A DNA stretch of 64,000 nt from Herbaspirillum huttiense (lineage in GTDB: Bacteria; Pseudomonadota; Gammaproteobacteria; Burkholderiales; Burkholderiaceae_D). Below, piece by piece: positions 18,663-27,398 of this stretch; the first letter of the stretch is position 1, and each line of letters starts with the position of its first letter. The stretch lies in assembly GCF_004367745.1 (NCBI RefSeq), contig NZ_CP037993.1, positions 1 through 64,000 on the forward strand, written 5' to 3'. The notes below the pieces were generated by a model, which did not search any database, had not been told where the DNA came from, and was given only the letters and a program-made list of their open reading frames with translations. A program made the translations under genes and the position numbers.

Positions 18663-21398
18663 ATGCACGACCGCACGTTTTCCGCACTACTCCAACCATG
18701 GTCCCAACAGGCCCGCGCCCTTCGGCTGCGCTTGCCGCAATCGCACGTGGCCTTGCAGGACGCGCTGCTGATACAGCAGGTGACGGGCCGCGAGACCCTT
18801 TGTGGTGCCACCGAAGTGGAGGTGCTGTGTCTCTCGCCGCGCGAGGACTTGCCGCTCAAGGAATTCATGGCGGTGCCGGCGGAAATCCAGCTGGTGACGG
18901 ACCAGGGTCTGTTGCGCACCATCTGCGGCTTCATCGCCGAGGCCCATGCGGGGCAGATCGATGGCGAGCTGAGCAGCTATCGCCTGCTGTTGCGCGATGC
19001 CCTCAGCCTGATGGGCCAGCGCATCAATACCCGCGTCTTCCTGCACGCCAGCGAGGCCGATGTAACCCAGATCCTCATCAGCGAGTGGCGGCAACGCAGC
19101 CCCTTGCTGGCCAGCAGCATGGAGGTGGATTGGTCGCTGCTCGGAGAACGCTACCCGGCACGCGAATTCATCATGCAGCACAACGAATCCGATGCCGATT
19201 TCCTGCGTCGCCTGTGGAAGCGGCGCGGCATCGGCTGGTGCATCCGTCCGGGCGAGCCGCCACTGCCGGGCCAGGCTGCTTGTCCGCGCCATGTGCTGGT
19301 GCTGTTTGACGATCCCATGCAGCTGCCGCGCAATGCGGCGGGCAGCGTTCCCTGGCGACGCGATCATGCGCCCGGCACGCAGGACGGCCTCCTGCGCTGG
19401 CAGGCCACGCGTCGCCTGCGGGCCGGCAGTGTCAGCCGCCATACCTGGGATCACGCGCAGGATGGGCCGCTACAACGGCATGTGAATAATCCGGCTGCGC
19501 AGGGCGAACTGGGCGACCGCTTTGCCCTGCTGCTGGATGACTATCTGGTCGAGGCCCCGCACATTGCCGACGATGGTGAAGATCTTGACCAGATTGCCCG
19601 GGCGCGCATGCAGCGGCTGGCGCTGGAGAGCAAGGAATTCGGTGCCGATTCCACCGTGCGTGCGCTGCGTGTGGGCGAGTGGATCGACGTCACGGGGCAT
19701 CCTGAGCTGGAACGTCATCCTCCGCATGAGCGCGAATTCATCGTGACCCGGCTGGAGTTCCATGCCGAGAACAACCTGCCGGCCTCGCTGGAGGAGCGCC
19801 TGCGGCGCGCCACTCCGCATCGTGAAAGCGATCTCGGCGGATTGGCCGACCTGCAGCGCCGTTGCCGCGAACAAGGCCTGCGCTATCTGAACCATTTCGC
19901 ATGCGTGCGGCGTGGCATCCCGCTGGTACCGGCCTTTGATCCCCGCGTGGATCTGCCCCGGCCGCGTCTGCAGAATGCCCATGTGGTCGGCCCGGCGGGT
20001 GAAGAACTGTACTGTGACGCGCTGGGCCGCATCAAGCTGCGCTTTCACGGGACCCGCATGCAGGATCACCAGCTCGCCGGCGGGGCCAGCGACAGCGAAC
20101 GCGATTCCGCCTGGGTGCGCGTGGCCAGTCATTGGGCCGGACGGCAATGGGGCGCGATCAATCTGCCGCGCGTGGGCGACGAGGTGCTCGTCGATTTCTT
20201 CGGGGGCGATCCTGACAAGCCTATCGTGATCGGCCGGCTGTACAACGGCCTGTCGCTGCCGCCTGCCTTCAGCGGCGTCGGCAGCCTGCCCGGCAACCGC
20301 TTCCTGGCGGGCGTGCGCAGCAAGGGGATTCAGGGCCAGCGCTACAACCAGCTGCGGCTCGACGACACCCCGCGCCAGATCAGCGCCCAGCTTGCTTCGC
20401 AACACGGACAGAGCGAACTGAACCTGGGCTGGCTCACGCATCCCCGCATCGAGGGACGCAGCGATGCGCGCGGCGAAGGCGCCGAGTTGCGGACGGACCA
20501 GGCGCTGGCGCTGCGCGGAGGACGGGGTGTGCTGATCAGCGCGAGCCGGCGCAGCCAGGCCAGCGGCGCGCAACTGGATCGGGCCGAGATGCTGGGGCTG
20601 CTGCGCGTGCTGCAGAACGTCCAGCAGGAACTGGCGGCGCTGGCCGAGACCCACCATGCCGGGCCGACGGCAGTGCAGTCCTTGAGCGAGTTGCGCACGC
20701 GGCTCGATGCCTGGGAGACCGGCAGCAACACGCAGGCCGAAGGCAGCGGTGGCGGCGAGCCGGTGGTGGCCATGACAGCACCGGCCGGGGTGGCCATCAC
20801 CAGTGACGAGGGCGTGGTCCTTGGTGCGCAGAAGGAAATCGACCTGGTCAGCGTGGGCAATACGCAGCTCTCTGCGGGCAAGAAGCTGTTGGTGCGGGTG
20901 GCGGAGAGTATCAGCGTGTTTGCGCAGCGCTTGGGGATGCGGCTGGTCGCGGCCAGCGGCAAGCTGCAATTGCAGACGCACGGCGATGACATCGAAGCCA
21001 CCTCAGCGCGCCGCATCATCCTGACGGCTGTTGATGAAATCGTCCTGCAGGCTCCCCGGCTCAAGCTGCTGGCGCAGGGTGCGCAGATTGATCTGGGGGG
21101 CGGCGCGATCACGCAGCAGAGCAGCGCGGATCACATCATCCGCTCGGCGAATTTCCATCATGTGAGTGGTGCGGACAGTGCGCCTCCGGGCGTGGAACTG
21201 CCGGCCAGCGCCATGCGTACCGACGAACGTTTCATCCTGGCCCGGCGCGGCAGTGGCCGGCCGCATGTGCGGCAGCGCTATCGCATCGAGCTCGATGACG
21301 GCAGCGTCATTGAAGGCGTCACTGATGAACAGGGACGTACGGCCTTGAGCCAGGACCAGGCCCTGCGTATCGCGCGGCTGCGGATCGTGAAGGAGTAG
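18663..21398 (+). CDS. vgrG: Type VI secretion VgrG spike protein
   Basis: A 911-residue VgrG, the trimeric spike at the tip of the T6SS Hcp tube. It has the gp27-like N-terminal half (SYRLLLRDALSLMGQRINTRVF, and FIMQHNESDADFLRRLWKRRGI), the gp5-like OB domain (SAWVRVASHWAGRQWGAINLPRVGDEVLVDFFGGDPDKPIVIGRLYN), a DUF2345 domain (about 680-830) and a C-terminal extension with the beta-type GVTDEQGRTALSQ segment. ATG 18663 has AAGGA 7 bases upstream. Two effector/immunity pairs and a PAAR gene follow in tight linkage, so it very probably delivers those effectors. No T6SS structural genes are in the window. Confidence 0.93.
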   Translation: MHDRTFSALLQPWSQQARALRLRLPQSHVALQDALLIQQVTGRETLCGATEVEVLCLSPREDLPLKEFMAVPAEIQLVTDQGLLRTICGFIAEAHAGQIDGELSSYRLLLRDALSLMGQRINTRVFLHASEADVTQILISEWRQRSPLLASSMEVDWSLLGERYPAREFIMQHNESDADFLRRLWKRRGIGWCIRPGEPPLPGQAACPRHVLVLFDDPMQLPRNAAGSVPWRRDHAPGTQDGLLRWQATRRLRAGSVSRHTWDHAQDGPLQRHVNNPAAQGELGDRFALLLDDYLVEAPHIADDGEDLDQIARARMQRLALESKEFGADSTVRALRVGEWIDVTGHPELERHPPHEREFIVTRLEFHAENNLPASLEERLRRATPHRESDLGGLADLQRRCREQGLRYLNHFACVRRGIPLVPAFDPRVDLPRPRLQNAHVVGPAGEELYCDALGRIKLRFHGTRMQDHQLAGGASDSERDSAWVRVASHWAGRQWGAINLPRVGDEVLVDFFGGDPDKPIVIGRLYNGLSLPPAFSGVGSLPGNRFLAGVRSKGIQGQRYNQLRLDDTPRQISAQLASQHGQSELNLGWLTHPRIEGRSDARGEGAELRTDQALALRGGRGVLISASRRSQASGAQLDRAEMLGLLRVLQNVQQELAALAETHHAGPTAVQSLSELRTRLDAWETGSNTQAEGSGGGEPVVAMTAPAGVAITSDEGVVLGAQKEIDLVSVGNTQLSAGKKLLVRVAESISVFAQRLGMRLVAASGKLQLQTHGDDIEATSARRIILTAVDEIVLQAPRLKLLAQGAQIDLGGGAITQQSSADHIIRSANFHHVSGADSAPPGVELPASAMRTDERFILARRGSGRPHVRQRYRIELDDGSVIEGVTDEQGRTALSQDQALRIARLRIVKE

Positions 21399-21401
21399 AG
21401 G

Positions 21402-23156
21402 ATGAAGCAATCTTCCCTGCCGGAGCAGGCGGCAGAACCGACCCGGCTGGTCGGCACCGCCTGGGATGAAGACGGCAATGATGTGGCGCAATCGGTGCTG
21501 ACCGGAGAGAACCAGAAGGTCAGGGCCTTGTTTCTGACCACGCCGGAGGTGGTGGTGCCCATTCTGTTCGTGCCGGGCATCATGGGGACGCGGCTCAGGG
21601 TCAGCAAACGCGACCAGGGGCCGGCCTGGCTGCCACCCGAGAACACTTGGGAGACGATCACGCTGGGGCTCACGCATCTGGTCCGCACGGCGGCAGACCG
21701 GCAACGGCTGCTCAATCCGGAGACCACTGAGGTGGATGATGGCGGTCCGGCTTTTCCTGATGACACCAGCAAGACCCTGCTGTCGCTTGCTCCCGGCCAG
21801 ACCGACGCCGAGCGTATCAAATGGCGCGGCTGGGGACAGCTCCATGCAGACAGCTATCTCGGCATTCTTTCGCTGCTGGAGACCAGCATGGCGATGATTT
21901 TCGATCCTGCCAGCCAGGGCAGCCGGCTCACCTCGCACTGGCAGGAGCTGGTGATGGATCGCCAGGATGCAGCCAAGCTGGGCGCGCAGAAGCCCTTTGT
22001 TGCAATTTCGGACGAAGACTTGAGAGATGCCGCAGAGGTGCTTTATCCGGTGCATGCGGTGGGCTACAACTGGTTGCAGAGCAATCTGGTCTCGGCGCAA
22101 CGATTGGCTGAGGAGATCGAGCGTATTACGGCGTATTACCGCAGCAAGGGAAAGCGCTGTGAGGGCGTGATCCTGATCACGCACAGCATGGGCGGTCTGG
22201 TGGCCCGCGCCTGTGCGCGGCTGCCGGGAATGACTGAACGCATTCTGGGCGTCATCCATGGCGTGATGCCGGCCATTGGCGCGCCGGCTACCTACAAGCG
22301 CATCCGGGCCGGGTTTGAAGGCATGGCGCAGGTGGTACTGGGACGCGATGCGGCTGACTGTACAGCGGTGATGGCCAATGCGCCGGGGCCGTTGGAACTG
22401 CTGCCGACTGCGCAATACAAGACCTGGACCAATCAAGGAGAGCGGCACTGGTTGCGCGCCAGCTATCGCGCCATCGGCCAGCGCGGGATGCCAGAGGAGA
22501 TGGACAGCTTTTTGGGCGAGGGGGATCCCTACGCGCAGATCTATCTGAACAATACGTCGGATTGGTGGAAGCTGGTGCGCGAGGATTTGATTGATCCGGC
22601 GGGGAGGGAGGATAGGGAACGGGCTGAGAGTGAGGGAAAGTTGCTGGTTCGTACGGCTGAAGAAACGTCTGACTTTGATCGGTATAGAAAAAAGATGGAA
22701 GTCGCACAGCTCTTTCATCAACACATTAAAGACAGTTACCACCCCAATACCTACGCGTATTACGCCGCCGACCCACAGCAGCCTGCGTGGAACGAGATCA
22801 ATTGGAAATGCAACCGCATGGTGTCCGGTGATCCGCTGAAGGCCCGGCTTGATGCCGATGATTTGAACGGCACGGTGACGCTGAGCTTCGACCAGTACCA
22901 CAGCCATAACCAGTTTTTTATTCTGCAGCGTGGTACAGGCCCAGGCGATGGCACGGTTCCGGCTGAGTCGGGTCGATCCCCGCAGCCGCACGTCGTCCAG
23001 TTGTTCAAGCATGAAGGAAAGCTGAAGTCGCACGAGAGTTATGACCATCAGTTTTCTTTCAACGCCAAGGTTGCGCAGGCGACCACCTTCTATTCCATCA
23101 TCAGAATCGTGAACACATCGGAGATTCTGAAAACGCTTTCAGGAGAAAAATGCTGA
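21402..23156 (+). CDS. T6SS lipase effector, Tle4/TplE-like (copy 1)
   Basis: A 584-residue alpha/beta hydrolase. An oxyanion-type PILFVPGIMGTRL segment (about 53-65) and the nucleophile elbow THSMGGLVAR with Ser262 match the PGAP1/LCAT-like fold of Tle4/TplE effectors. Those act as phospholipases on target membranes. No signal peptide is present, as expected for VgrG cargo. It starts 3 bases after the vgrG stop and overlaps its immunity gene. About the first 405 residues are nearly the same as in copy 2 (24220-25950), while the C-terminal 170 residues diverge and the DNA there is visibly less GC-rich. Catalytic Asp and His were not placed. Confidence 0.85.
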   Translation: MKQSSLPEQAAEPTRLVGTAWDEDGNDVAQSVLTGENQKVRALFLTTPEVVVPILFVPGIMGTRLRVSKRDQGPAWLPPENTWETITLGLTHLVRTAADRQRLLNPETTEVDDGGPAFPDDTSKTLLSLAPGQTDAERIKWRGWGQLHADSYLGILSLLETSMAMIFDPASQGSRLTSHWQELVMDRQDAAKLGAQKPFVAISDEDLRDAAEVLYPVHAVGYNWLQSNLVSAQRLAEEIERITAYYRSKGKRCEGVILITHSMGGLVARACARLPGMTERILGVIHGVMPAIGAPATYKRIRAGFEGMAQVVLGRDAADCTAVMANAPGPLELLPTAQYKTWTNQGERHWLRASYRAIGQRGMPEEMDSFLGEGDPYAQIYLNNTSDWWKLVREDLIDPAGREDRERAESEGKLLVRTAEETSDFDRYRKKMEVAQLFHQHIKDSYHPNTYAYYAADPQQPAWNEINWKCNRMVSGDPLKARLDADDLNGTVTLSFDQYHSHNQFFILQRGTGPGDGTVPAESGRSPQPHVVQLFKHEGKLKSHESYDHQFSFNAKVAQATTFYSIIRIVNTSEILKTLSGEKC

Positions 23157-24223
23157 TGAGTAAATCGTTTCGACTTATTACCTATCTGGTTATCGCTGCC
23201 AGTTTTCTTTTATCAGGATGCCTCTCACCTCAACCCAAGATTGCCATCATGAACAAAGTACAGGAAAAGGAAGCTGATCCAACCATCTCAACTTTTTGTA
23301 CCGGTCGTTTCCTGGTCGATATGCCAGCAGGATCGGTACTCAGTGGCGGCAATTATCGTTACGACTTTGCGCGGTTGGAGCAACCTAAATCCATGAGTCT
23401 GGAAGAGTTCGAGACCGAAATGGCGGCCAAGGAAAAGACGCTCAGGTCAACGAAGCATAACGTCGAGCCTAGTCTGTTGCGGTTGTTGCTCAAACCGGAT
23501 CTGCACTCGTGGATCTTCGTCTATTGGGAGCAAAGCGGTATTACATCATTAGCGCAGGTTGATGGATACCGTTGGATTGACGGCACTCGTTACGTGTTCA
23601 AAAAGGAGGCCGGCATGAGCAAACCCAGAACCGGAACAATGAGCCGCCAGGACTACACCATCGATCGCATGCGCAAGATTCTCGCCAACCTGCAAAAACG
23701 GTCGACCCATAACATTCCGACTGAGCCCGGCTATTGCTTCGAAGACGGCTTCATCGCCAACCCCGAATGGGAAATGGAAGAAGCCGGCATTGACATCACC
23801 ATCGCCGGCCATCCCGATGCCTTCGTTTCGGTCTGGTTCTACCCGCTAGCAAGGAGTGCCCACAGCAAGCCCTTGCTCGATCGCATGGGCGGCGTATTGC
23901 AGACGCTGGGCCAGATGGCGACCTCAGTGCACGTATTGCGCAAGGGCGAGCGGCAGGTCGGCCCTTATATGGGCCAGGAATTCCTGGCCAGCGCCCCCAG
24001 CAGTCGCGGCATGCGCGGCCACAAGTTCATCTGGGAGACCGAAGGCGACGGCACGCTCGACACGCCTGCGCTCAAGATCGAACTCACCACAGGCTATCGC
24101 GACAAGAACGGCAATCCGCAACAAACCAGGCTGAGCGATGAACAGGCCATCAAGCTGTGGGACGATGTGCTCAACAGCTTCCGGCTGCGCCCCGTGCTGG
24201 ATCCCCAAGGGAGTCGGCCATGA
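23150..24223 (+). CDS. Tli4-family T6SS immunity lipoprotein (copy 1)
   Basis: A 357-residue predicted periplasmic lipoprotein: signal peptide with lipobox LLSGC near residue 23, followed by the Tli4 hallmarks FCTGRFLVDMPAG and PGYCFEDGFIANPEWEMEEAGI. Tli4 proteins neutralise Tle4-type lipases in the periplasm. ATG 23150 and ATG 23156 are both possible; AGGAG at 23141-23145 is 4 or 10 bases away. Either start overlaps the effector stop. The N-terminal half is AT-richer and differs from copy 2, while the half after about residue 180 is closely conserved. Confidence 0.85.
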   Translation: MLMSKSFRLITYLVIAASFLLSGCLSPQPKIAIMNKVQEKEADPTISTFCTGRFLVDMPAGSVLSGGNYRYDFARLEQPKSMSLEEFETEMAAKEKTLRSTKHNVEPSLLRLLLKPDLHSWIFVYWEQSGITSLAQVDGYRWIDGTRYVFKKEAGMSKPRTGTMSRQDYTIDRMRKILANLQKRSTHNIPTEPGYCFEDGFIANPEWEMEEAGIDITIAGHPDAFVSVWFYPLARSAHSKPLLDRMGGVLQTLGQMATSVHVLRKGERQVGPYMGQEFLASAPSSRGMRGHKFIWETEGDGTLDTPALKIELTTGYRDKNGNPQQTRLSDEQAIKLWDDVLNSFRLRPVLDPQGSRP

Positions 24224-25950
24224 TTGCTCCGGTCAAGGGACCCGCGCCAACACGCCTGGTCCCGACCGCATGGGACGAGCAAGGCAACGAGATCGCCCAG
24301 TCGGTGCTGACAGGCCAGCGCATGAAGGTACGAGCCCTGTGCCTGACCAGTCCGGACATTGTCATGCCCATCGTATTCGTACCCGGCATCATGGGCACAC
24401 GACTCAAGCTCAAAGGTCGCGACAAGGGCCCGGCGTGGTTTCCTCCGGAGGGCGGATGGGAAACCCTGGCGCTGGCGCTCAAGCATGTCGTCCGCACGGC
24501 GGCGGACCGACAGCGATTGCTCAATCCCGATAGTACCGAGGTAGACGAAGACGGTCCGGCCTTTCCCGACGACATCAGCAAGACGCTGCTGGCCTTCGCC
24601 CCCGGCAAGAGCGACGCCGAGCGCATCAAATGGCGCGGCTGGGGGCAACTCCACGCGGACAGCTATCTGCCCATTCTTTCACTGCTGGAGACCAGCATGG
24701 CCCTGATCTTCGACCCTGCAAGCCAGGGGAAGAAGCTCACTTCACATTGGCAGGAACTCGTGATGGCACGACAGGATGCAGGCAAGCTGGGTGCGCAGAA
24801 GCCCTTCACGCCGCTGCAGGAAAAGCAGCTGCGGGAGGCTGCTGAACTGCTCTATCCGGTGCACGCAGTGGGTTACAACTGGCTGCAGAGCAACAAGATA
24901 TCGGCACAGCGACTGGCCAAGGAAATCGAACGCATCACCGCCTATTACCGCAGCAAGGGAAGAAGTTGCGAGCAGGTGATCCTGGTCACGCACAGCATGG
25001 GTGGTCTGGTCGCCCGCGCCTGCGCGCAGTTGCCGGGGATGGCCGAGCGCATCCTGGGCGTGGTGCACGGCGTGATGCCGGCCCTCGGTGCGCCGGCGAC
25101 CTACAAGCGCATCCGGGCGGGCTTTGAGGGAGCCGGGCAGGTCGTCCTGGGGCGCAATGCCGCCGAGTGCACGGCAGTGATGGCCAATGCCCCCGGGCCA
25201 CTGGAATTGCTGCCGACGGCGCAATACAAGACCTGGAGCAATCGCGGGGAACGGCATTGGCTGCGGGTGAGTTACGTGGGTATCGGGCAGCGTGGAATGG
25301 CTGAGGAAATGGAAAGCTTTCTGGGCGAGGGCGATCCCTACCGCCACATCTATCTCAACAATTCGTCGGATTGGTGGAAGCTGATTCGGGAGGATTTGAT
25401 TGATCCGGCGGGTAAGGAGGATCGCGTACCCTCGCGCGAGGGAAAGCAGGTCACGGGTAACGCCTACTCATCGGACTTCAAGAGATTTCGCGACAACTTG
25501 GAAATCGCCGCCAAGCTTCATTCGCTGATCAAAGATCGCTATCACGCAAATACTTATGCGTATTACGCCAGCGATCCCGAGCAGCCGGCGTGGAATGAAG
25601 TGCACTGGAAGATTCGGTCCTCCGTGCCAAAGGATCCCGCGAACGGAAAGCTGGTAGCCGATGATTTGAACGGTTCCGTCACATTGCTCTTCGACGGAGG
25701 GAAACGACGTACTTTTCGAATACAGGAGGGGACGGGGAAAGGTGATGGAACCGTGCCCGCCGAGTCGGCTGAAAGCGCGACAAAGCATGTGATTCAGATG
25801 TTCAAGCATGAAGGCAAAGCCAATGGGCATGACAGCTACGAACATCAATACTCGTACAACGCTCCGATCGCTCAATCAGTCTGTCTTTACTCCATCGTCA
25901 AGATGGTGGCGGAATCAGACCTGATTAAACACGCTTTCACAGAGCCATGA
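24220..25950 (+). CDS. T6SS lipase effector, Tle4/TplE-like (copy 2)
   Basis: A 576-residue paralogue of the effector at 21402. It has the same VFVPGIMGTRL segment and the same THSMGGLVAR elbow, so it is expected to be an active lipase. ATG 24220 overlaps the preceding immunity stop (ATGA). The first 400 residues match copy 1 at most positions, while residues after about 420 (from DRVPSREGKQ) are largely different. A tandem duplication followed by divergence of the C-terminal, immunity-facing part is the simplest reading. Confidence 0.85.
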   Translation: MIAPVKGPAPTRLVPTAWDEQGNEIAQSVLTGQRMKVRALCLTSPDIVMPIVFVPGIMGTRLKLKGRDKGPAWFPPEGGWETLALALKHVVRTAADRQRLLNPDSTEVDEDGPAFPDDISKTLLAFAPGKSDAERIKWRGWGQLHADSYLPILSLLETSMALIFDPASQGKKLTSHWQELVMARQDAGKLGAQKPFTPLQEKQLREAAELLYPVHAVGYNWLQSNKISAQRLAKEIERITAYYRSKGRSCEQVILVTHSMGGLVARACAQLPGMAERILGVVHGVMPALGAPATYKRIRAGFEGAGQVVLGRNAAECTAVMANAPGPLELLPTAQYKTWSNRGERHWLRVSYVGIGQRGMAEEMESFLGEGDPYRHIYLNNSSDWWKLIREDLIDPAGKEDRVPSREGKQVTGNAYSSDFKRFRDNLEIAAKLHSLIKDRYHANTYAYYASDPEQPAWNEVHWKIRSSVPKDPANGKLVADDLNGSVTLLFDGGKRRTFRIQEGTGKGDGTVPAESAESATKHVIQMFKHEGKANGHDSYEHQYSYNAPIAQSVCLYSIVKMVAESDLIKHAFTEP

Positions 25951-27011
25951 GGTTTCGCAATTTCGTCATTCTTGTATTGGCCTCTTTGTGCCTTAGTACT
26001 ACAAGACCACTCTATCTTCACTCTGCGCTATCAGGACCAATCACAATGCACGACAGCTCGAACAGCAAGACCACAAACCCTGTTACCACATTCTGTACAG
26101 GCAGGTTCCTGATTGACCTTCCCGCAGGATCACTATCGAGTGGTGGCAACTATCGTTATGACTTCGCGCATATTGATCGGCCCAAGACGATGAGCAAGGA
26201 TGATTTCGAAAGAGATATTCTCGCTCGTCAAACACTGCTGCAAACAACGAGGCATGATTCAGGGGCTTCGATGTTGGTCGAAGCTATTCGGCCGGATGAG
26301 CAAAGCGCGATTCTGGTGTCGTGGAATCATGATGCCAGCACTTCCATGATGTCGATGACAGGGCACCGGTGGATTGAAGGTCTCGCTTTTTCGTTCGCGA
26401 TGAAGGTTGATGACGATCACAAGGCCGAAGGTTTGAAAGCAATGCATGAGCTTCTCGGCCGATTGCACTCTCGCTCCGATAACAACATCCCCACCGACCC
26501 CGGCTACTGCTTCGAAGGGGGCTTCATCGCCAACCCCGAATGGGAAAACGAAGAAGCCGGCATCGATATCGACATTGCCGGCCACCCGGATGCCTTCGTG
26601 TCCGTCTGGTTCTATCCCCTGGCGATGAGCAAGCACGACCGCCCGTTGCTGGAGCGCATGCATAGCGGACTGCAGACCCTGGGCCGTTTGGCCACTGCCG
26701 TGCGCGTGCTGCGCAAGGGAAACCGTCAGATCGGTCCCTACCAGGGCCAGGAATTCCTGGTCACCGTCCCCAACAGTGGCGGCGGGCGCAGCCACAGCTT
26801 CATCTGGGAAACCGAAGGCCAGGGCACGCTCGATACCCCCGCCATCAAGATCGAACTGACCACCGGCCATCACGACCAGAACAGCAATGCGCAACGAAGC
26901 ACACTGAACGATGCGCAAGCGCTGCAGCTGTGGGACGACGTGCTGGGCAGCTTCCGGCTGCGGCCAACGCAGATAGCACCCGCGTCAACCACGTCAGGTA
27001 CGCCGCCATAG
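25947..27011 (+). CDS. Tli4-family T6SS immunity protein (copy 2)
   Basis: A 354-residue Tli4 paralogue with FCTGRFLIDLPAG and PGYCFEGGFIANPEWENEEAGI. The N-terminus MRFRNFVILVLASLCLS is hydrophobic, but the only early cysteine follows Leu, so a proper lipobox is missing. It may be a soluble periplasmic form with a cleavable or uncleaved signal. ATG 25947 overlaps the effector 2 stop (ATGA). It shares the conserved C-terminal half with copy 1 but has a different N-terminal half. Confidence 0.85.
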   Translation: MRFRNFVILVLASLCLSTTRPLYLHSALSGPITMHDSSNSKTTNPVTTFCTGRFLIDLPAGSLSSGGNYRYDFAHIDRPKTMSKDDFERDILARQTLLQTTRHDSGASMLVEAIRPDEQSAILVSWNHDASTSMMSMTGHRWIEGLAFSFAMKVDDDHKAEGLKAMHELLGRLHSRSDNNIPTDPGYCFEGGFIANPEWENEEAGIDIDIAGHPDAFVSVWFYPLAMSKHDRPLLERMHSGLQTLGRLATAVRVLRKGNRQIGPYQGQEFLVTVPNSGGGRSHSFIWETEGQGTLDTPAIKIELTTGHHDQNSNAQRSTLNDAQALQLWDDVLGSFRLRPTQIAPASTTSGTPP

Positions 27012-27096
27012 CCGCCTGCAGCAAGGTCTCGGGTCCATCGCCCGAGGTTCGCCCTGGTCTCGCCTCCACTCCTGCCCTGCTTGAAAGGAATCCACC

Positions 27097-27363
27097 ATGT
27101 CCAACATCATCCGCCTCGGCGACGCCACTTCCCACGGCGGCAAGGTCACGCAAGTGAGCGCGACCCATTTCAAGGTAGGCGGCCTGCCGGTCGCGCGGGT
27201 CGGCGATGCCTGCAGCTGCCCCCGGCAGGGGCACGACAACTGCACCATCGCCGAGGGACACCCGCATCACAAGATCGATGGCATCGCCGTCGCCTACGAC
27301 GGCCACAAGACCAGCTGTGGTGCCACGCTCATCGCCAGTGCCGGCAATTTCAGCGCGCAATAG
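27097..27363 (+). CDS. PAAR-domain T6SS tip protein
   Basis: An 88-residue protein that consists of a single PAAR domain (RLGDATSHGGKV, VGGLPVARVGDACSCP, HHKIDGIAVAYDGHKTSCGATLIAS). The conserved His and Cys residues fit the zinc site. PAAR proteins cap the VgrG spike. GAAAGGAATCCACC gives a good ribosome site. It closes the vgrG-effector-immunity block and is probably used with this VgrG. Confidence 0.92.
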   Translation: MSNIIRLGDATSHGGKVTQVSATHFKVGGLPVARVGDACSCPRQGHDNCTIAEGHPHHKIDGIAVAYDGHKTSCGATLIASAGNFSAQ

Positions 27364-27398
27364 CGCTATCCCTTTCGTGCGATCTTGCGTGAGCGGTC

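Noticed and set aside
18663..27363. Complete type VI secretion system.
   Set aside because: Only the spike, effectors, immunity and PAAR genes are present; no sheath, baseplate, membrane complex or ClpV genes in the window.
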